NCBI GenBank assembly: GCA_949840955.1
Contig: CATKXV010000003.1
Span: forward strand, 124,001 to 188,000
Length of the DNA: 64,000 bases
Source of the DNA: an uncultured Anaeroplasmataceae bacterium
GTDB lineage: Bacteria > Bacillota_I > Bacilli_A > Acholeplasmatales > Anaeroplasmataceae
Direction of reading: 5' to 3'
The notes beneath the pieces are model-generated. The model did no database searches. It saw nothing but the letters and a program-made list of their open reading frames with translations, and was not told the origin of the DNA. Position 1 is the first letter of the stretch, and each line of letters opens with the position of its first letter. Positions 44,378 to 53,227 of this stretch are shown here, in pieces. The position numbers and the translations under genes were made by a program.

Positions 44378-45753
44378 ACTCCCTTTACCTCTCTTATCAT
44401 TAAATTCATAACCATACCTGAGGATTTTATCTCATATCCTCCATCCAAATAGATTCTACTGGAGATGGTTTCCTTTCCTTCATCAATAAATACTTCCACA
44501 CTGGATTGGTCTACAAGAATTCGAATTTGAATTTTCCCATAGGCCTCATTCGTGTATCGTATACAGCCATTTAAATTATTGGAAGCCTTTGTATCAAGAT
44601 AGATTCCCTTCTCATTGCCTCCAATAATAAAATTACCATTGAATGCTTCAAAGCAAAGACAAAAGACCTCTCCTACTTCGGCTACTATATCTAAACTACA
44701 ACCTATCCTTTGTCCATCATAAGGGTACTCCTTACTATAATACTCCTTTATTGTATGAACTGGACTTTGACAAATTGTATTATTTTTCCAAGTTAATTCA
44801 CGTGGGAAAGTTGTAGCTCCTACATATCCATGATCCCACTCATCTGTAGGATATCTCTTCCCCCACATTTCAAGCCATCCAACCATAATTGGCTTTTCTT
44901 CTCCCGAAATAAATTGAGGAGCATAAAAGGTATCTCCCTTATCTATTTCTTGAATTCGAAGAACATCCATCCTCTTGTTTTCTAAATCAAGATGTCCTAA
45001 AATAAAGACGCTTGAATTGACATTTTTAAAATCATTATTTCTTTCTTTTACATTACAGCCGGATACTAAGATAACATCCATATCCCCAACCTTGTGATAG
45101 CTTGGACATTCCCCCATATCTCCGAGCTCATAAAAAGGTCCTATTGTAAAATCATATTTAAAATTAGACAGTGTCTTACTTTTTAAAACAAGAATAACCC
45201 CCTCGTTTGTAGAAAGCTTCTTTCCACCAATAAAAATATAATACTGCTGATTCATATATACTGGATAAGGATCTCTAAAATCAGCTCTACTATAATCTAA
45301 AGGTAAATCCGATGGATTAAATAGACAGCTTTCACTTTTTTGAAAAAATATCCCATCCTGTGAAGTGGCACAATAAATATCCTCTTCCTTATATTCCTTT
45401 GTCTCTAGGTGACGTGTATATATTAAATGTAATTCATCCTTTGATACAATAGCACCCCCAGAAAAGCAACCAGACTCAACTGCTTGATTTTCCGGAGCTA
45501 AAGCTACTGGATAATCCTGATATGAAATTAAATCCTTTGATACAAAATGTCCCCAATGCATCGGTCCCCATTTTGAATCATATGGATAAAACTGATAAAA
45601 CAAATGGTATTCATCCTTGAATTTAACCAAACCATTTGGATCATTCATCCAACCAACAGGAGGCATCATATGATATTTTAAACGATAGTTTTTATTCACT
45701 TTTTTGGCGTTTGAGCTAATAAAATCATTAGCACTTTTTATACTATAATTCAC
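44374..45753 (-). CDS. Cytoplasmic GH32 beta-fructofuranosidase / sucrose-6-phosphate hydrolase type
   Basis: 459 residues without a signal peptide. Nucleophile Asp38 in GWMNDPNG, DFRDPYPVY, and acid/base Glu in GECPS; C-terminal sandwich with DQSSVEVFIDEG. The lack of a PTS transporter and the presence of an ABC importer argue that it cleaves imported, unphosphorylated fructo-oligosaccharides or sucrose rather than sucrose-6-phosphate. Start is GTG with a strong GGAGGGG site. Confidence 0.92.
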   Translation of the reverse strand: MNYSIKSANDFISSNAKKVNKNYRLKYHMMPPVGWMNDPNGLVKFKDEYHLFYQFYPYDSKWGPMHWGHFVSKDLISYQDYPVALAPENQAVESGCFSGGAIVSKDELHLIYTRHLETKEYKEEDIYCATSQDGIFFQKSESCLFNPSDLPLDYSRADFRDPYPVYMNQQYYIFIGGKKLSTNEGVILVLKSKTLSNFKYDFTIGPFYELGDMGECPSYHKVGDMDVILVSGCNVKERNNDFKNVNSSVFILGHLDLENKRMDVLRIQEIDKGDTFYAPQFISGEEKPIMVGWLEMWGKRYPTDEWDHGYVGATTFPRELTWKNNTICQSPVHTIKEYYSKEYPYDGQRIGCSLDIVAEVGEVFCLCFEAFNGNFIIGGNEKGIYLDTKASNNLNGCIRYTNEAYGKIQIRILVDQSSVEVFIDEGKETISSRIYLDGGYEIKSSGMVMNLMIREVKGV

Positions 45754-45787
45754 AACATCCCCTCCTTCACTTTTTATTGCTATTGTA

Positions 45788-45815
45788 GGAGGAAGAACTT
45801 ACTTTTTCTTCCTCC
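45788..45815 (-). other. Intercistronic hairpin after the carbohydrate-binding lipoprotein gene
   Basis: Perfect 10-bp arms GGAGGAAGAA and TTCTTCCTCC, 8-nt loop, not followed by a T-run. It lies between the carbohydrate-binding lipoprotein and the cytoplasmic GH32 gene and most likely stabilises the upstream mRNA segment, allowing unequal expression within the operon. Confidence 0.6.
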
Positions 45816-45830
45816 CATCAGCATTACGAA

Positions 45831-47528
45831 TTATGCTACATCTTGAGCATAAATAATTAATTCACTAAATTCAATTACAGCACCATTAAGCTTCGCATTG
45901 GCTTCACTACCAAACTGCCATAAAATCTCAAAATACATATCTGTTGCAAAGGCACTTGTTGTAGAAAATTCAAATGTTTGCTCCGTTGTCGTAAAGTTAA
46001 CTGTCGCACTTAACCGAGGATCCCATTGACCAAATACATTTAAGAACATTGCACAAGAAATATCCTTATCTGCCTTAGCCTTAAAAGAAATCGTATAGAT
46101 CTTATCAGCCTCTAGCTTGATTTTTTTCACAAACATTTTATTATGCCAATCGGTTGTACCAATCTTTGTCATTTCATAAATGAGTTTTCCATCATTGGTA
46201 TAAAGATTACCAGCAGCACTTTCAGCATCATTATACGTTTCTAAGCCTTCTGGAGTAAATACATAGGAGGATGTCTCTGTAGTCTTGTCTCCACCAACCT
46301 CTTCAATTTTTAAATTACTTACAGTAAGCTTGTTTCCTAAAGATAAATCATCTAAATGTCCAAACTGGAATTGTAATGTTACATTATCTTTTGCTGTATC
46401 TGGTTTTACAATTGTACTAAAGTTTTTCTTTTCTCCTGCTGCAAGGCTTAAGCCATACAAAGCATCAATTCCCTTTTCAGCATCGCCATTATTAATACAA
46501 ATTTCAAATTGAGATTGTGCATATTCAGCTTCTACATCCACACTTATTTTATACTTTTTATTTGCAGCTAAATCATAGCCTGGACGAACATATAATCTAG
46601 ATTGCCATACGCCATTGTCTCCACCTGTTGTTTTAATATGAACCGTAGTAGCATCATCCTTACTATCAATTGTAGCTTCTCCATCAAAGCCACCCCAAAC
46701 AACACCCTCTGTATTATATTTAAAATCAGGAGTTACATTTGTGTATGTATCTTCCCCTACACTTTGAGTCACCTCAACATTAGAAATATCAAGAGTAAAT
46801 ACCTCCAGCATACCTAATTGTAGGCATACATATGTTTCTTCTGCCTTAGCAGTAAATGTATGTTCTATTTTATTTGCACCAGCAACAATATCATATTCAA
46901 CATTGTTTACGCCACCAACTTCAACCTTTATTTTTCCAGCAACAGAGGATGTAAAGCTAAATGCAATCTTACAATCGGCTCCTGCTTGAGTGGCAAGCTT
47001 TGAATTTTCAAATTTAATATGCCATGCTTCTCCATCCACCTTGGTTGCTTTAATCTGGTAGTTTCCTTTGACAATACCACTGCTACCTTCTACAAGACCT
47101 GGTGTTTCATTAAAGAAAAATGTATTAAAATCACCAACAGCTGAATCATTAAATTCATACTTTTTATACATCTTTTTTTCTGCTAAAGCAGGTGTTACAC
47201 TTAAGGTTGCAAAGGCTGTTCCTTCATTTCCTGCTTTATCGGAAACAGCATATTTTACTTCATAATCTCCATCAGCTGCTGGAGTTACCTTTCCATTGGT
47301 TACAGTAAGGGTTGGCATAACCGTAATTTCAATAGAGCTTGTTAAATCACCATCAACATCGTCTAAAGCACTTACTCCCTTTAGTAAATCAATCGTCTCA
47401 TTTACAGAGCAGCTGACATCTTCTACCCCTGTAATTTCAGGACTTACCTCGTCCTTTGCCTTTTTTTCGCCACAGGATGCTAGCCCTAGGGCAGCAACTA
47501 ATGTGACTAATACTAATCCTTTTTTCAT
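45831..47528 (-). CDS. Lipoprotein with DUF5011 domain and three carbohydrate-binding-like modules
   Basis: 565 residues, no catalytic domain. Signal with lipobox L-A-S-C (Cys19). About 33-115 is an immunoglobulin-like DUF5011 domain (EITGVEDVSCSVNETIDLL...YAVSDKAGNEGTA). Three jelly-roll modules of the CBM4/9-like kind follow at about 122-255, 265-420 and 425-565, each with GEAWHIKF, GVWQSRLYV or DWHNKMFV strands. It probably holds fructan at the cell surface for the anchored hydrolases. The ATG at 47526-47528 follows AGAGGA; an upstream in-frame start lacks one. Confidence 0.85.
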   Translation of the reverse strand: MKKGLVLVTLVAALGLASCGEKKAKDEVSPEITGVEDVSCSVNETIDLLKGVSALDDVDGDLTSSIEITVMPTLTVTNGKVTPAADGDYEVKYAVSDKAGNEGTAFATLSVTPALAEKKMYKKYEFNDSAVGDFNTFFFNETPGLVEGSSGIVKGNYQIKATKVDGEAWHIKFENSKLATQAGADCKIAFSFTSSVAGKIKVEVGGVNNVEYDIVAGANKIEHTFTAKAEETYVCLQLGMLEVFTLDISNVEVTQSVGEDTYTNVTPDFKYNTEGVVWGGFDGEATIDSKDDATTVHIKTTGGDNGVWQSRLYVRPGYDLAANKKYKISVDVEAEYAQSQFEICINNGDAEKGIDALYGLSLAAGEKKNFSTIVKPDTAKDNVTLQFQFGHLDDLSLGNKLTVSNLKIEEVGGDKTTETSSYVFTPEGLETYNDAESAAGNLYTNDGKLIYEMTKIGTTDWHNKMFVKKIKLEADKIYTISFKAKADKDISCAMFLNVFGQWDPRLSATVNFTTTEQTFEFSTTSAFATDMYFEILWQFGSEANAKLNGAVIEFSELIIYAQDVA

Positions 47529-47659
47529 TTTTTCTTTTCCTCTTATCATAGATTTGGTTGTAAATATAACAACTCCTATTGATTAACAACCATAAAATAA
47601 TCAATAAAAGCATTAAACAGATTTATCAAAATTTTTGAAAGCACGTTAACTTTGCTTTT

Positions 47660-48319
47660 TTATTCTGAATGATCTACCTGTCCATACTCATTGAGATAGG
47701 CATCCTCTTTTTCTTTTTTCATTAATTCCTGAGGTGTTGTTTTTAAAGCCCTAGCCTTTAATGTATACATATTGAAAAACATCGTTTTCGCTATCATAAA
47801 TAAAATGAAGTATGGAATAAAAAATAATAGATGTGGGAGATATACGGCTATATACCCTACACCAATCATAACAATAATTAAAGTCAAGCTTCGTATCAAG
47901 CCACCAAAAATCAGCATAATGCTATTGTAGATTAGCTGTCTAAAATTAACATTCATAGATAAAATTATAATAGGTGCATGAATGAAAAATACAATTCCAA
48001 AAAATAAAGCGATATAGGATAAAATCAATATGACAATTTGATTATTTTCTGGATGAGTCATAAAGAAATAGATATTCAAAATAGAAAATACTAATAAAAT
48101 AAGTTCAAATATTGTAAATTTTAAAATAATCCAGCCATTTTCCTTTATGCCTATCCAGCCATCTCGAATCGTTCTTGTATTGACATCGTTTTTTAAATAC
48201 GCAACAACCCCAATACATACTGGGATAAAGGGGAGTACAAGGCATGCTGAAAGGATTAAGAGAATCGTTATTGCAATATATTCAAATATCACATCACCTA
48301 GTAATCTTAATCCTTTCAT
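47660..48319 (-). CDS. DUF624 (YesL-family) membrane protein
   Basis: 219 residues, about five membrane helices, with the DUF624 opening (GDVIFEYIAITILLILSACLVLPFIPVCIG). These proteins are regularly encoded beside LplB/LplC-type oligosaccharide importers, as here, directly after the binding protein. Function is not established. GGAG ribosome site. Confidence 0.88.
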   Translation of the reverse strand: MKGLRLLGDVIFEYIAITILLILSACLVLPFIPVCIGVVAYLKNDVNTRTIRDGWIGIKENGWIILKFTIFELILLVFSILNIYFFMTHPENNQIVILILSYIALFFGIVFFIHAPIIILSMNVNFRQLIYNSIMLIFGGLIRSLTLIIVMIGVGYIAVYLPHLLFFIPYFILFMIAKTMFFNMYTLKARALKTTPQELMKKEKEDAYLNEYGQVDHSE

Positions 48320-48340
48320 ACCTGAATACTCCTTAAAAAT

Positions 48341-50044
48341 TTATTTTCCCATGGATTCTAAATAGCGATTATACCCATCCTGATTGATCTTCTTCACCTG
48401 TTCAATACCAGCCTTGGTAAGTTTTGCTTGGAAATCATTCCATTCAGAATCAGAAATAGCCTTACCTGCAAGCATCCATTCCATGAACTGTGCACTAATT
48501 ACATCTCCTAAATTGGTTTCATAACGAGCAAGTGAATTGATTTCCTCTAGGGTATAGGAAATATTTGGAAAGCCCGTAGTTCCTTCATATGCATAAGGCT
48601 TAACATATTTTTCTAATCTTTCTAAGCGTAGAACTGCTCTAGGCTCCATCACTACATTTTTTTCCCATTGCTCATGTGATAAATAAATCATTCCTAGAGG
48701 AGCATTTTTTAATCTTAATTCATCCATTGTTGTTCCAGCAGGAAGCTCAAGGTTTACCAATCTTCCTTGTTCATCCTTCGTTTCTGAATAAACAATCCCT
48801 ATTGGACCATAATTGATCTGTGCAGAAATATATGGATCAAAGAAACGATCTAAATAGGTTAATAGCACTTCCTTATAATCACATTTTGAAAATACAACAC
48901 ATTCTCCCTTTTCTACCTCTAATAGATTGCTCTTCCCAACATATTGCTTTCCTGTTTCATCATCTACAAGAGGCTCTAAGGTAATATAATTTTTTTGCTC
49001 TGATTCGGAAATTACAGTTTCCATTTCCCACCAATAAAAGGAGCCTAGCTTTTCAAAGCCCTTAGCATTTACTTTACCCTTAGCTAAAAATGTATCCTGG
49101 CTATCCTCAAAGGCTGCTGTTTCAATCAATCCATCCTTAACCCAGCCAGCAAGCTCAGAAATCGCTGTTCTCCATTTTGTATCCTGACAGGTAAAGGTAA
49201 CCTTCCCATTGAGAATTGTCTTATGATCTGTATTTTCAGGGATGCCAAAGGACGCAATTAAATCTGATTCATTTCCTTGCCAATTTCCATGAACAAAGGA
49301 TAGAGGGATTTCATCTGTTGAGCTCCCATCACCATTCATATCTAATGATTTAAAATGAGTTAGAATTTCCTTATATTGACTTCTTTTCAGCTTTAAGCCA
49401 TCCTTTAGATCTGCCTTAGATAAGGTAAAGGATAGCTTATTTTCATCAATTAGCTTGCCAATCCATTCCTTATTAATGAAAAGTATGTTTGGATACTCCT
49501 TTAATCCCATCTCTTCTACACGAGGTAAGGAATAAATATGGCCATCTGGAGATTCTAAAGCTGCCTTAATATCTGGGCGTTTTTCTAAAATCGCTTTAAA
49601 ATTAGGCATATATTCTAAATACTGATCAATAGGAATAATTACATTTCTAGATGTTCCATATTGAATAAGCTCCTTGTTGGTAAAACCAGCATGATATAAA
49701 GCATCTGGATGTCTAGATGCAGTAGACATAATTAAAGACTTTTGGGTTGCATAGGCACTTTCAGATAGATTTTCCCAATTCACATTCACATTGGTGGATG
49801 TCTTTAAATCCTGAATGATTTTCATTTCATTATAATCTAAGGCCAAAGCATTCTTAGATGAAATGATCTTAAAGCTTACATTCGCATCATTTGAATTTAA
49901 AATTGGGGCATTGACATCTTTCCATTGATAACCGATTGTATTATTTTCAGGATCAAAATCAATACCATTTTTTTTGGTATTGCCACATGAAGCCAACCCA
50001 ACTCCAAGTAGCCCAAGAACTACAGGTATAAATAATTTTCTCAT
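48341..50044 (-). CDS. Oligosaccharide-binding lipoprotein of the ABC importer
   Basis: 567 residues, lipobox L-A-S-C (Cys20). It belongs to the large LplA/YtcQ-type solute-binding group seen with LplB and LplC permeases; a calcium-like loop DMNGDGSSTDEIPLSF occurs in the middle, as in other large oligosaccharide binders. In this locus the ligand is most likely fructo-oligosaccharide. AAGGAGG site; 15 bases after the permease. Confidence 0.9.
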   Translation of the reverse strand: MRKLFIPVVLGLLGVGLASCGNTKKNGIDFDPENNTIGYQWKDVNAPILNSNDANVSFKIISSKNALALDYNEMKIIQDLKTSTNVNVNWENLSESAYATQKSLIMSTASRHPDALYHAGFTNKELIQYGTSRNVIIPIDQYLEYMPNFKAILEKRPDIKAALESPDGHIYSLPRVEEMGLKEYPNILFINKEWIGKLIDENKLSFTLSKADLKDGLKLKRSQYKEILTHFKSLDMNGDGSSTDEIPLSFVHGNWQGNESDLIASFGIPENTDHKTILNGKVTFTCQDTKWRTAISELAGWVKDGLIETAAFEDSQDTFLAKGKVNAKGFEKLGSFYWWEMETVISESEQKNYITLEPLVDDETGKQYVGKSNLLEVEKGECVVFSKCDYKEVLLTYLDRFFDPYISAQINYGPIGIVYSETKDEQGRLVNLELPAGTTMDELRLKNAPLGMIYLSHEQWEKNVVMEPRAVLRLERLEKYVKPYAYEGTTGFPNISYTLEEINSLARYETNLGDVISAQFMEWMLAGKAISDSEWNDFQAKLTKAGIEQVKKINQDGYNRYLESMGK

Positions 50045-50059
50045 TTTTCTTCCTCCTTT

Positions 50060-50989
50060 TTATTTAAATGAGCCGACCAAGATTCCCTGGTCAAAATGTT
50101 TTTCTATAAATGGATAAATAATAATGATTGGCAAGCTGGATACAATGATAGAGGAATACTTAATCTGGTTGGCTATTCTAAGCTGCTCCAAAATCGTATC
50201 ACTGCTTGAACCACTATTGGATTGTGCTTCTGCACTAACTAAAATATTTTTCAAAACAAGCTGTAATGGGAAATATTTTTCATTTGTTATAAAAATTAAT
50301 GCATCAACATAATTGTTCCAATGCCCAACGGCATAAAATAAAATCATAACACTGATGATTGATTTAGATAAAGGCAGTACGATATCAAAGAAGGTTCTAA
50401 ACTCACCACATCCATCAATCTCACTTGCCTCTATTACCTCTTTTGGTATATTGGTTTGGAAATAAGATTTACACATAAAAACATTATAAACACTTACGCC
50501 TCCACCAATAATCAAAATTAAAGGATTTTCTACAAGACCTAAAGCATTACATACCAAATAATAAGGGATTAATCCACCACCAAAGAACATTGTTATAATG
50601 AACACTACCATAAAAAATTTCCTAAATGGCAGGTAATCTCTGGATAAAGCCCATCCTGCTGGGATAGTTAAAACGATATTAAATACTGTCCCAAACACGG
50701 TATAAATAATGGTATTTAAGTATCCTGACCATATTAATGGCTCATCAAATAGCTTTGCATAGCCAGAAAGTGTTATCCCCACTGGATAAAGCCAAACCTC
50801 TCCGTTAAGCACTGCGTCTGTATCTGAAACAGACGCTATGATAATAAAATACAAAGGGTAAATTACGATTATGGCTAATAAAGCCAAAATGATTCCACAG
50901 ATGGCATAATATACATAATCTGTTTTACTTTCCTTGATTTTATTTTTTTTGTGATCTACTTTTACTGTTTCTACCATATTCATCACCAC
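50060..50989 (-). CDS. Oligosaccharide ABC permease, LplC/YtcP type
   Basis: About 309 residues with six membrane helices; the EAA loop is EASEIDGCGEFRTFFDIVLPLSKS, and the protein ends IEKHFDQGILVGSFK, the conserved LplC terminus. The start is ambiguous within GTGGTGATGAATATG; the fourth in-frame possibility (ATG at 50975-50977) is spaced best from GGTGA. It overlaps lplB by several bases. Confidence 0.93.
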   Translation of the reverse strand: MVMNMVETVKVDHKKNKIKESKTDYVYYAICGIILALLAIIVIYPLYFIIIASVSDTDAVLNGEVWLYPVGITLSGYAKLFDEPLIWSGYLNTIIYTVFGTVFNIVLTIPAGWALSRDYLPFRKFFMVVFIITMFFGGGLIPYYLVCNALGLVENPLILIIGGGVSVYNVFMCKSYFQTNIPKEVIEASEIDGCGEFRTFFDIVLPLSKSIISVMILFYAVGHWNNYVDALIFITNEKYFPLQLVLKNILVSAEAQSNSGSSSDTILEQLRIANQIKYSSIIVSSLPIIIIYPFIEKHFDQGILVGSFK

Positions 50990-51954
50990 ATACTATTTTC
51001 TGAAAATTTCTTTGAAGCATAGTTTGCAATTACTAAAAGTACAATGTTGATGGCTGAATTAAATAAGCCCGCAGCTGTTGTCAAACTATAATCGCCTCCT
51101 ACAATACCCATATTATATACATAGGTAGAAAGTATTTGGCTTGCTTCAATATTTCCATCTGTCTGCATTAATAAAACCTTCTCATAGCCACAGCTCATTA
51201 AATTTCCTATGGATAAGATAAGAAGCATAGAAATTGTTGGAGCAATCGCTGGAAGATCTACACTGAAAATTCGCTTAAATCTAGAAGCACCATCAATTTT
51301 TGCCGCCTCATGAAGCGCTGGATCTACTCCCGCTAATGCAGCGATATAGATGATGGCTGACCAACCAAAATCCTGCCAGTTTCCCGAAAATATAAACAAT
51401 GGCTGAAAGGCTTCCTTTTTCAAGAAAAACGGATAGGATTGACCACCAAACTTAGTAATCAAATTATTAATTAATCCATTAGAGCCAAAAAATAAATAGA
51501 GAATACCAACAAGCACTACTAAAGAAATAAAATGCGGTGCATAGAATATCGTTTGTAATACTTTTTGTCTTTTTTTAGACCGTAAAGAATTAAGTAATAA
51601 TGCTACAATAATCGGAAGTGGAAATCCTACCAAAAACCCAAACAAGCATAAGGTAAAGGTATTTAAAAATATTTCCTTGAAATTCGGTATTGCAAAGAAT
51701 GCTCTAAAGTTATCCCAGCCAACCCAAACCGCATCGCTTCCAAACATATTATCTCCAGGAATAAAATCCTGAAATGCAATTATGATTCCATACATTGGCA
51801 CATAACAGAAAATCACGATGTATATAAATGCTGGTATAATAAATAAAATACTCCACCATCTTCTCTTAAAGTTCATTTTCCATTTTTCCCATTTGGAAAG
51901 TCCTTGGTTGATAATATCTGGGGTATCTAGATGTAATTCTAAATTATTCTGCAT
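50983..51954 (-). CDS. Oligosaccharide ABC permease, LplB/YteP type
   Basis: 323 residues, six helices, with the LplB-type YVPMYGIIIAFQDF segment and EAA loop HEAAKIDGASRFKRIFSVDLPAI. The ATG at 51952-51954 follows GAGGAGGGG, so it is preferred over a start six codons upstream. First gene of the fructan operon, with promoter at 51999-52027. Confidence 0.94.
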   Translation of the reverse strand: MQNNLELHLDTPDIINQGLSKWEKWKMNFKRRWWSILFIIPAFIYIVIFCYVPMYGIIIAFQDFIPGDNMFGSDAVWVGWDNFRAFFAIPNFKEIFLNTFTLCLFGFLVGFPLPIIVALLLNSLRSKKRQKVLQTIFYAPHFISLVVLVGILYLFFGSNGLINNLITKFGGQSYPFFLKKEAFQPLFIFSGNWQDFGWSAIIYIAALAGVDPALHEAAKIDGASRFKRIFSVDLPAIAPTISMLLILSIGNLMSCGYEKVLLMQTDGNIEASQILSTYVYNMGIVGGDYSLTTAAGLFNSAINIVLLVIANYASKKFSENSMW

Positions 51955-51979
51955 ACTTCCCCTCCTCTTCATTTATAAA

Positions 51980-51993
51980 TGATACCGTTTTCA
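51980..51993. promoter_or_regulatory. cre-like / LacI-family operator at the fructan operon start site
   Basis: On the minus strand TGAAAACGGTATCA fits the CcpA cre consensus TGNAANCGNWNNCW fully. It covers the expected transcription start of the operon, so bound protein would block transcription. It could serve CcpA or the divergently encoded LacI-family regulator. Confidence 0.7.
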
Positions 51994-51998
51994 CTTTA

Positions 51999-52027
51999 AT
52001 AATATAGGAAAGGCTTTCATTTTTCAA
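51999..52027 (-). promoter_or_regulatory. Promoter of the fructan utilisation operon
   Basis: Minus-strand -35 TTGAAA (52022-52027), 17-base spacer, -10 TATTAT (51999-52004), 45 bases before the lplB-type ATG. Confidence 0.7.
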
Positions 52028-52080
52028 ATTTTTTATTAAAAAAATATAAAATTGTGCATTTGCCCCCAATAGAAATCGCT

Positions 52081-52104
52081 TTTTTTGTGCAAAAGCACAA
52101 AAAA
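52081..52104. promoter_or_regulatory. 24-bp perfect palindrome upstream of the LacI-family gene
   Basis: Arms TTTTTTGTGC (52081-52090) and GCACAAAAAA (52095-52104) around AAAA. It ends one base before the regulator's -35 box, in the divergent region, and is a probable second operator. Confidence 0.6.
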
Positions 52105-52105
52105 A

Positions 52106-52134
52106 TTGTAGTTTTTTAAAATAAGTGATATAAT
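52106..52134 (+). promoter_or_regulatory. Promoter of the LacI-family regulator
   Basis: TTGTAG (52106-52111), 17-base spacer, TATAAT (52129-52134) with an upstream TG giving an extended -10 (TGATATAAT). Confidence 0.65.
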
Positions 52135-52162
52135 ATAATGGAAAAGGAACGTGAGAAAAAAT

Positions 52163-53194
52163 ATGAAAAAAGCCATAACCATCAAAGATATAGCTGAGCA
52201 ATTAAATTTATCAAGAAATACAGTAGCAAAGGCCTTAAATGGGCAATATGTTCCCCAAAGGACAAGAGATAGAGTCATAGCTAAGGCTAAGGAATTAAAT
52301 TATAAAACCCTCAGCGATAATCTTTATCAGCCCTCCACACAAAAGCATTATAGAATCCTTTTGATTTCAGGAAAGCCATTGAACAATATCCACTTCTTCG
52401 TTCCCATTATAAGAGGTATAGAAAATTATTGCTATGACCATCATTATGAATTGTTCCAATATATATTTAATAAGGATAAAACTACATTTGAAGGTTTTAT
52501 AAGCTATATAAAGGATTTTGAGGCAGATGGTATTATTACCATTGAATCCTTTGACAAAGATTTTATTATGAAGTTAGTTCATTTCAATAAACCCATCTGC
52601 TTTATAGACTTTTGTACCTATGGAAATAGCGTTGAGGGGAATTATGATATTGTAGAAACAAGCAATGAACTTCCTATTTTTGAAATCACTCGGTCATTAA
52701 TCCGAAAATATAAATTTACGAAATTTACCTTTGTTGGAGATTATGAGCATTGCTTGAGCTTTCAGGAACGTTATTTTGGAATGATAAATGCTCTTCATTC
52801 CGAAAATATTACCCACCATAAGACAGATGATATTTTAAGAAGTGATTCCTTTGATTATGGCAACCTAGAATCCATAAAAACTGAAATTTTAAAATTAAAG
52901 CATAAAGCCCAGGTTTATATTTGTAGTAATGATTTTATTGCAAGATCTGTATGCAATGCCTTAAAGGAGCTAAATATTAAGGTTCCAGATTCAGCTATGG
53001 TTGTAGGATATGATAATGTATCTGAAGCAGTTCTTAACAATCCTACTATTACAAGTGTAGGTATCAATAAAGAACAAATAGGACTTGAGACAATGAAGAC
53101 TCTAGTACATCGAATTGAAAATCCAAACACTCCAACAAAGCGAATTTCTTTAAATACAAAAATATATTATAGAAATTCAACAAATCGTATCTAA
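52163..53194 (+). CDS. LacI-family transcriptional regulator of the fructan locus
   Basis: 343 residues. The N-terminal helix-turn-helix is TIKDIAEQLNLSRNTVAKALNG followed by a hinge; a periplasmic-binding-like sensor domain fills the rest, with VYICSNDFIARSVCNALKELNIKVPDSAMVVGYDN near 255-295. The ATG at 52163 is preferred to the GTG at 52151 because the GTG overlaps the AAAGGAA site. It is divergent from the importer operon, so it most likely controls it in response to a fructo-oligosaccharide. Confidence 0.93.
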   Translation: MKKAITIKDIAEQLNLSRNTVAKALNGQYVPQRTRDRVIAKAKELNYKTLSDNLYQPSTQKHYRILLISGKPLNNIHFFVPIIRGIENYCYDHHYELFQYIFNKDKTTFEGFISYIKDFEADGIITIESFDKDFIMKLVHFNKPICFIDFCTYGNSVEGNYDIVETSNELPIFEITRSLIRKYKFTKFTFVGDYEHCLSFQERYFGMINALHSENITHHKTDDILRSDSFDYGNLESIKTEILKLKHKAQVYICSNDFIARSVCNALKELNIKVPDSAMVVGYDNVSEAVLNNPTITSVGINKEQIGLETMKTLVHRIENPNTPTKRISLNTKIYYRNSTNRI

Positions 53195-53198
53195 AAGA

Positions 53199-53227
53199 AA
53201 AAGCCTCCTATTTGATAAGAGGCTTTT
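53199..53227. terminator. Bidirectional terminator between lacI-type gene and surE
   Basis: Arms AAAAGCCTC and GAGGCTTTT. It ends transcription from both convergent genes; the surE TAG (53208-53210) lies in the loop. Confidence 0.85.

Noticed and set aside
52036-52278. Two overlapping minus-strand frames of 80 and 85 codons in the lacI/lplB divergent region
   Set aside because: They run through the promoter region and the lacI-type gene start; both are Phe/Ile-rich antisense products.
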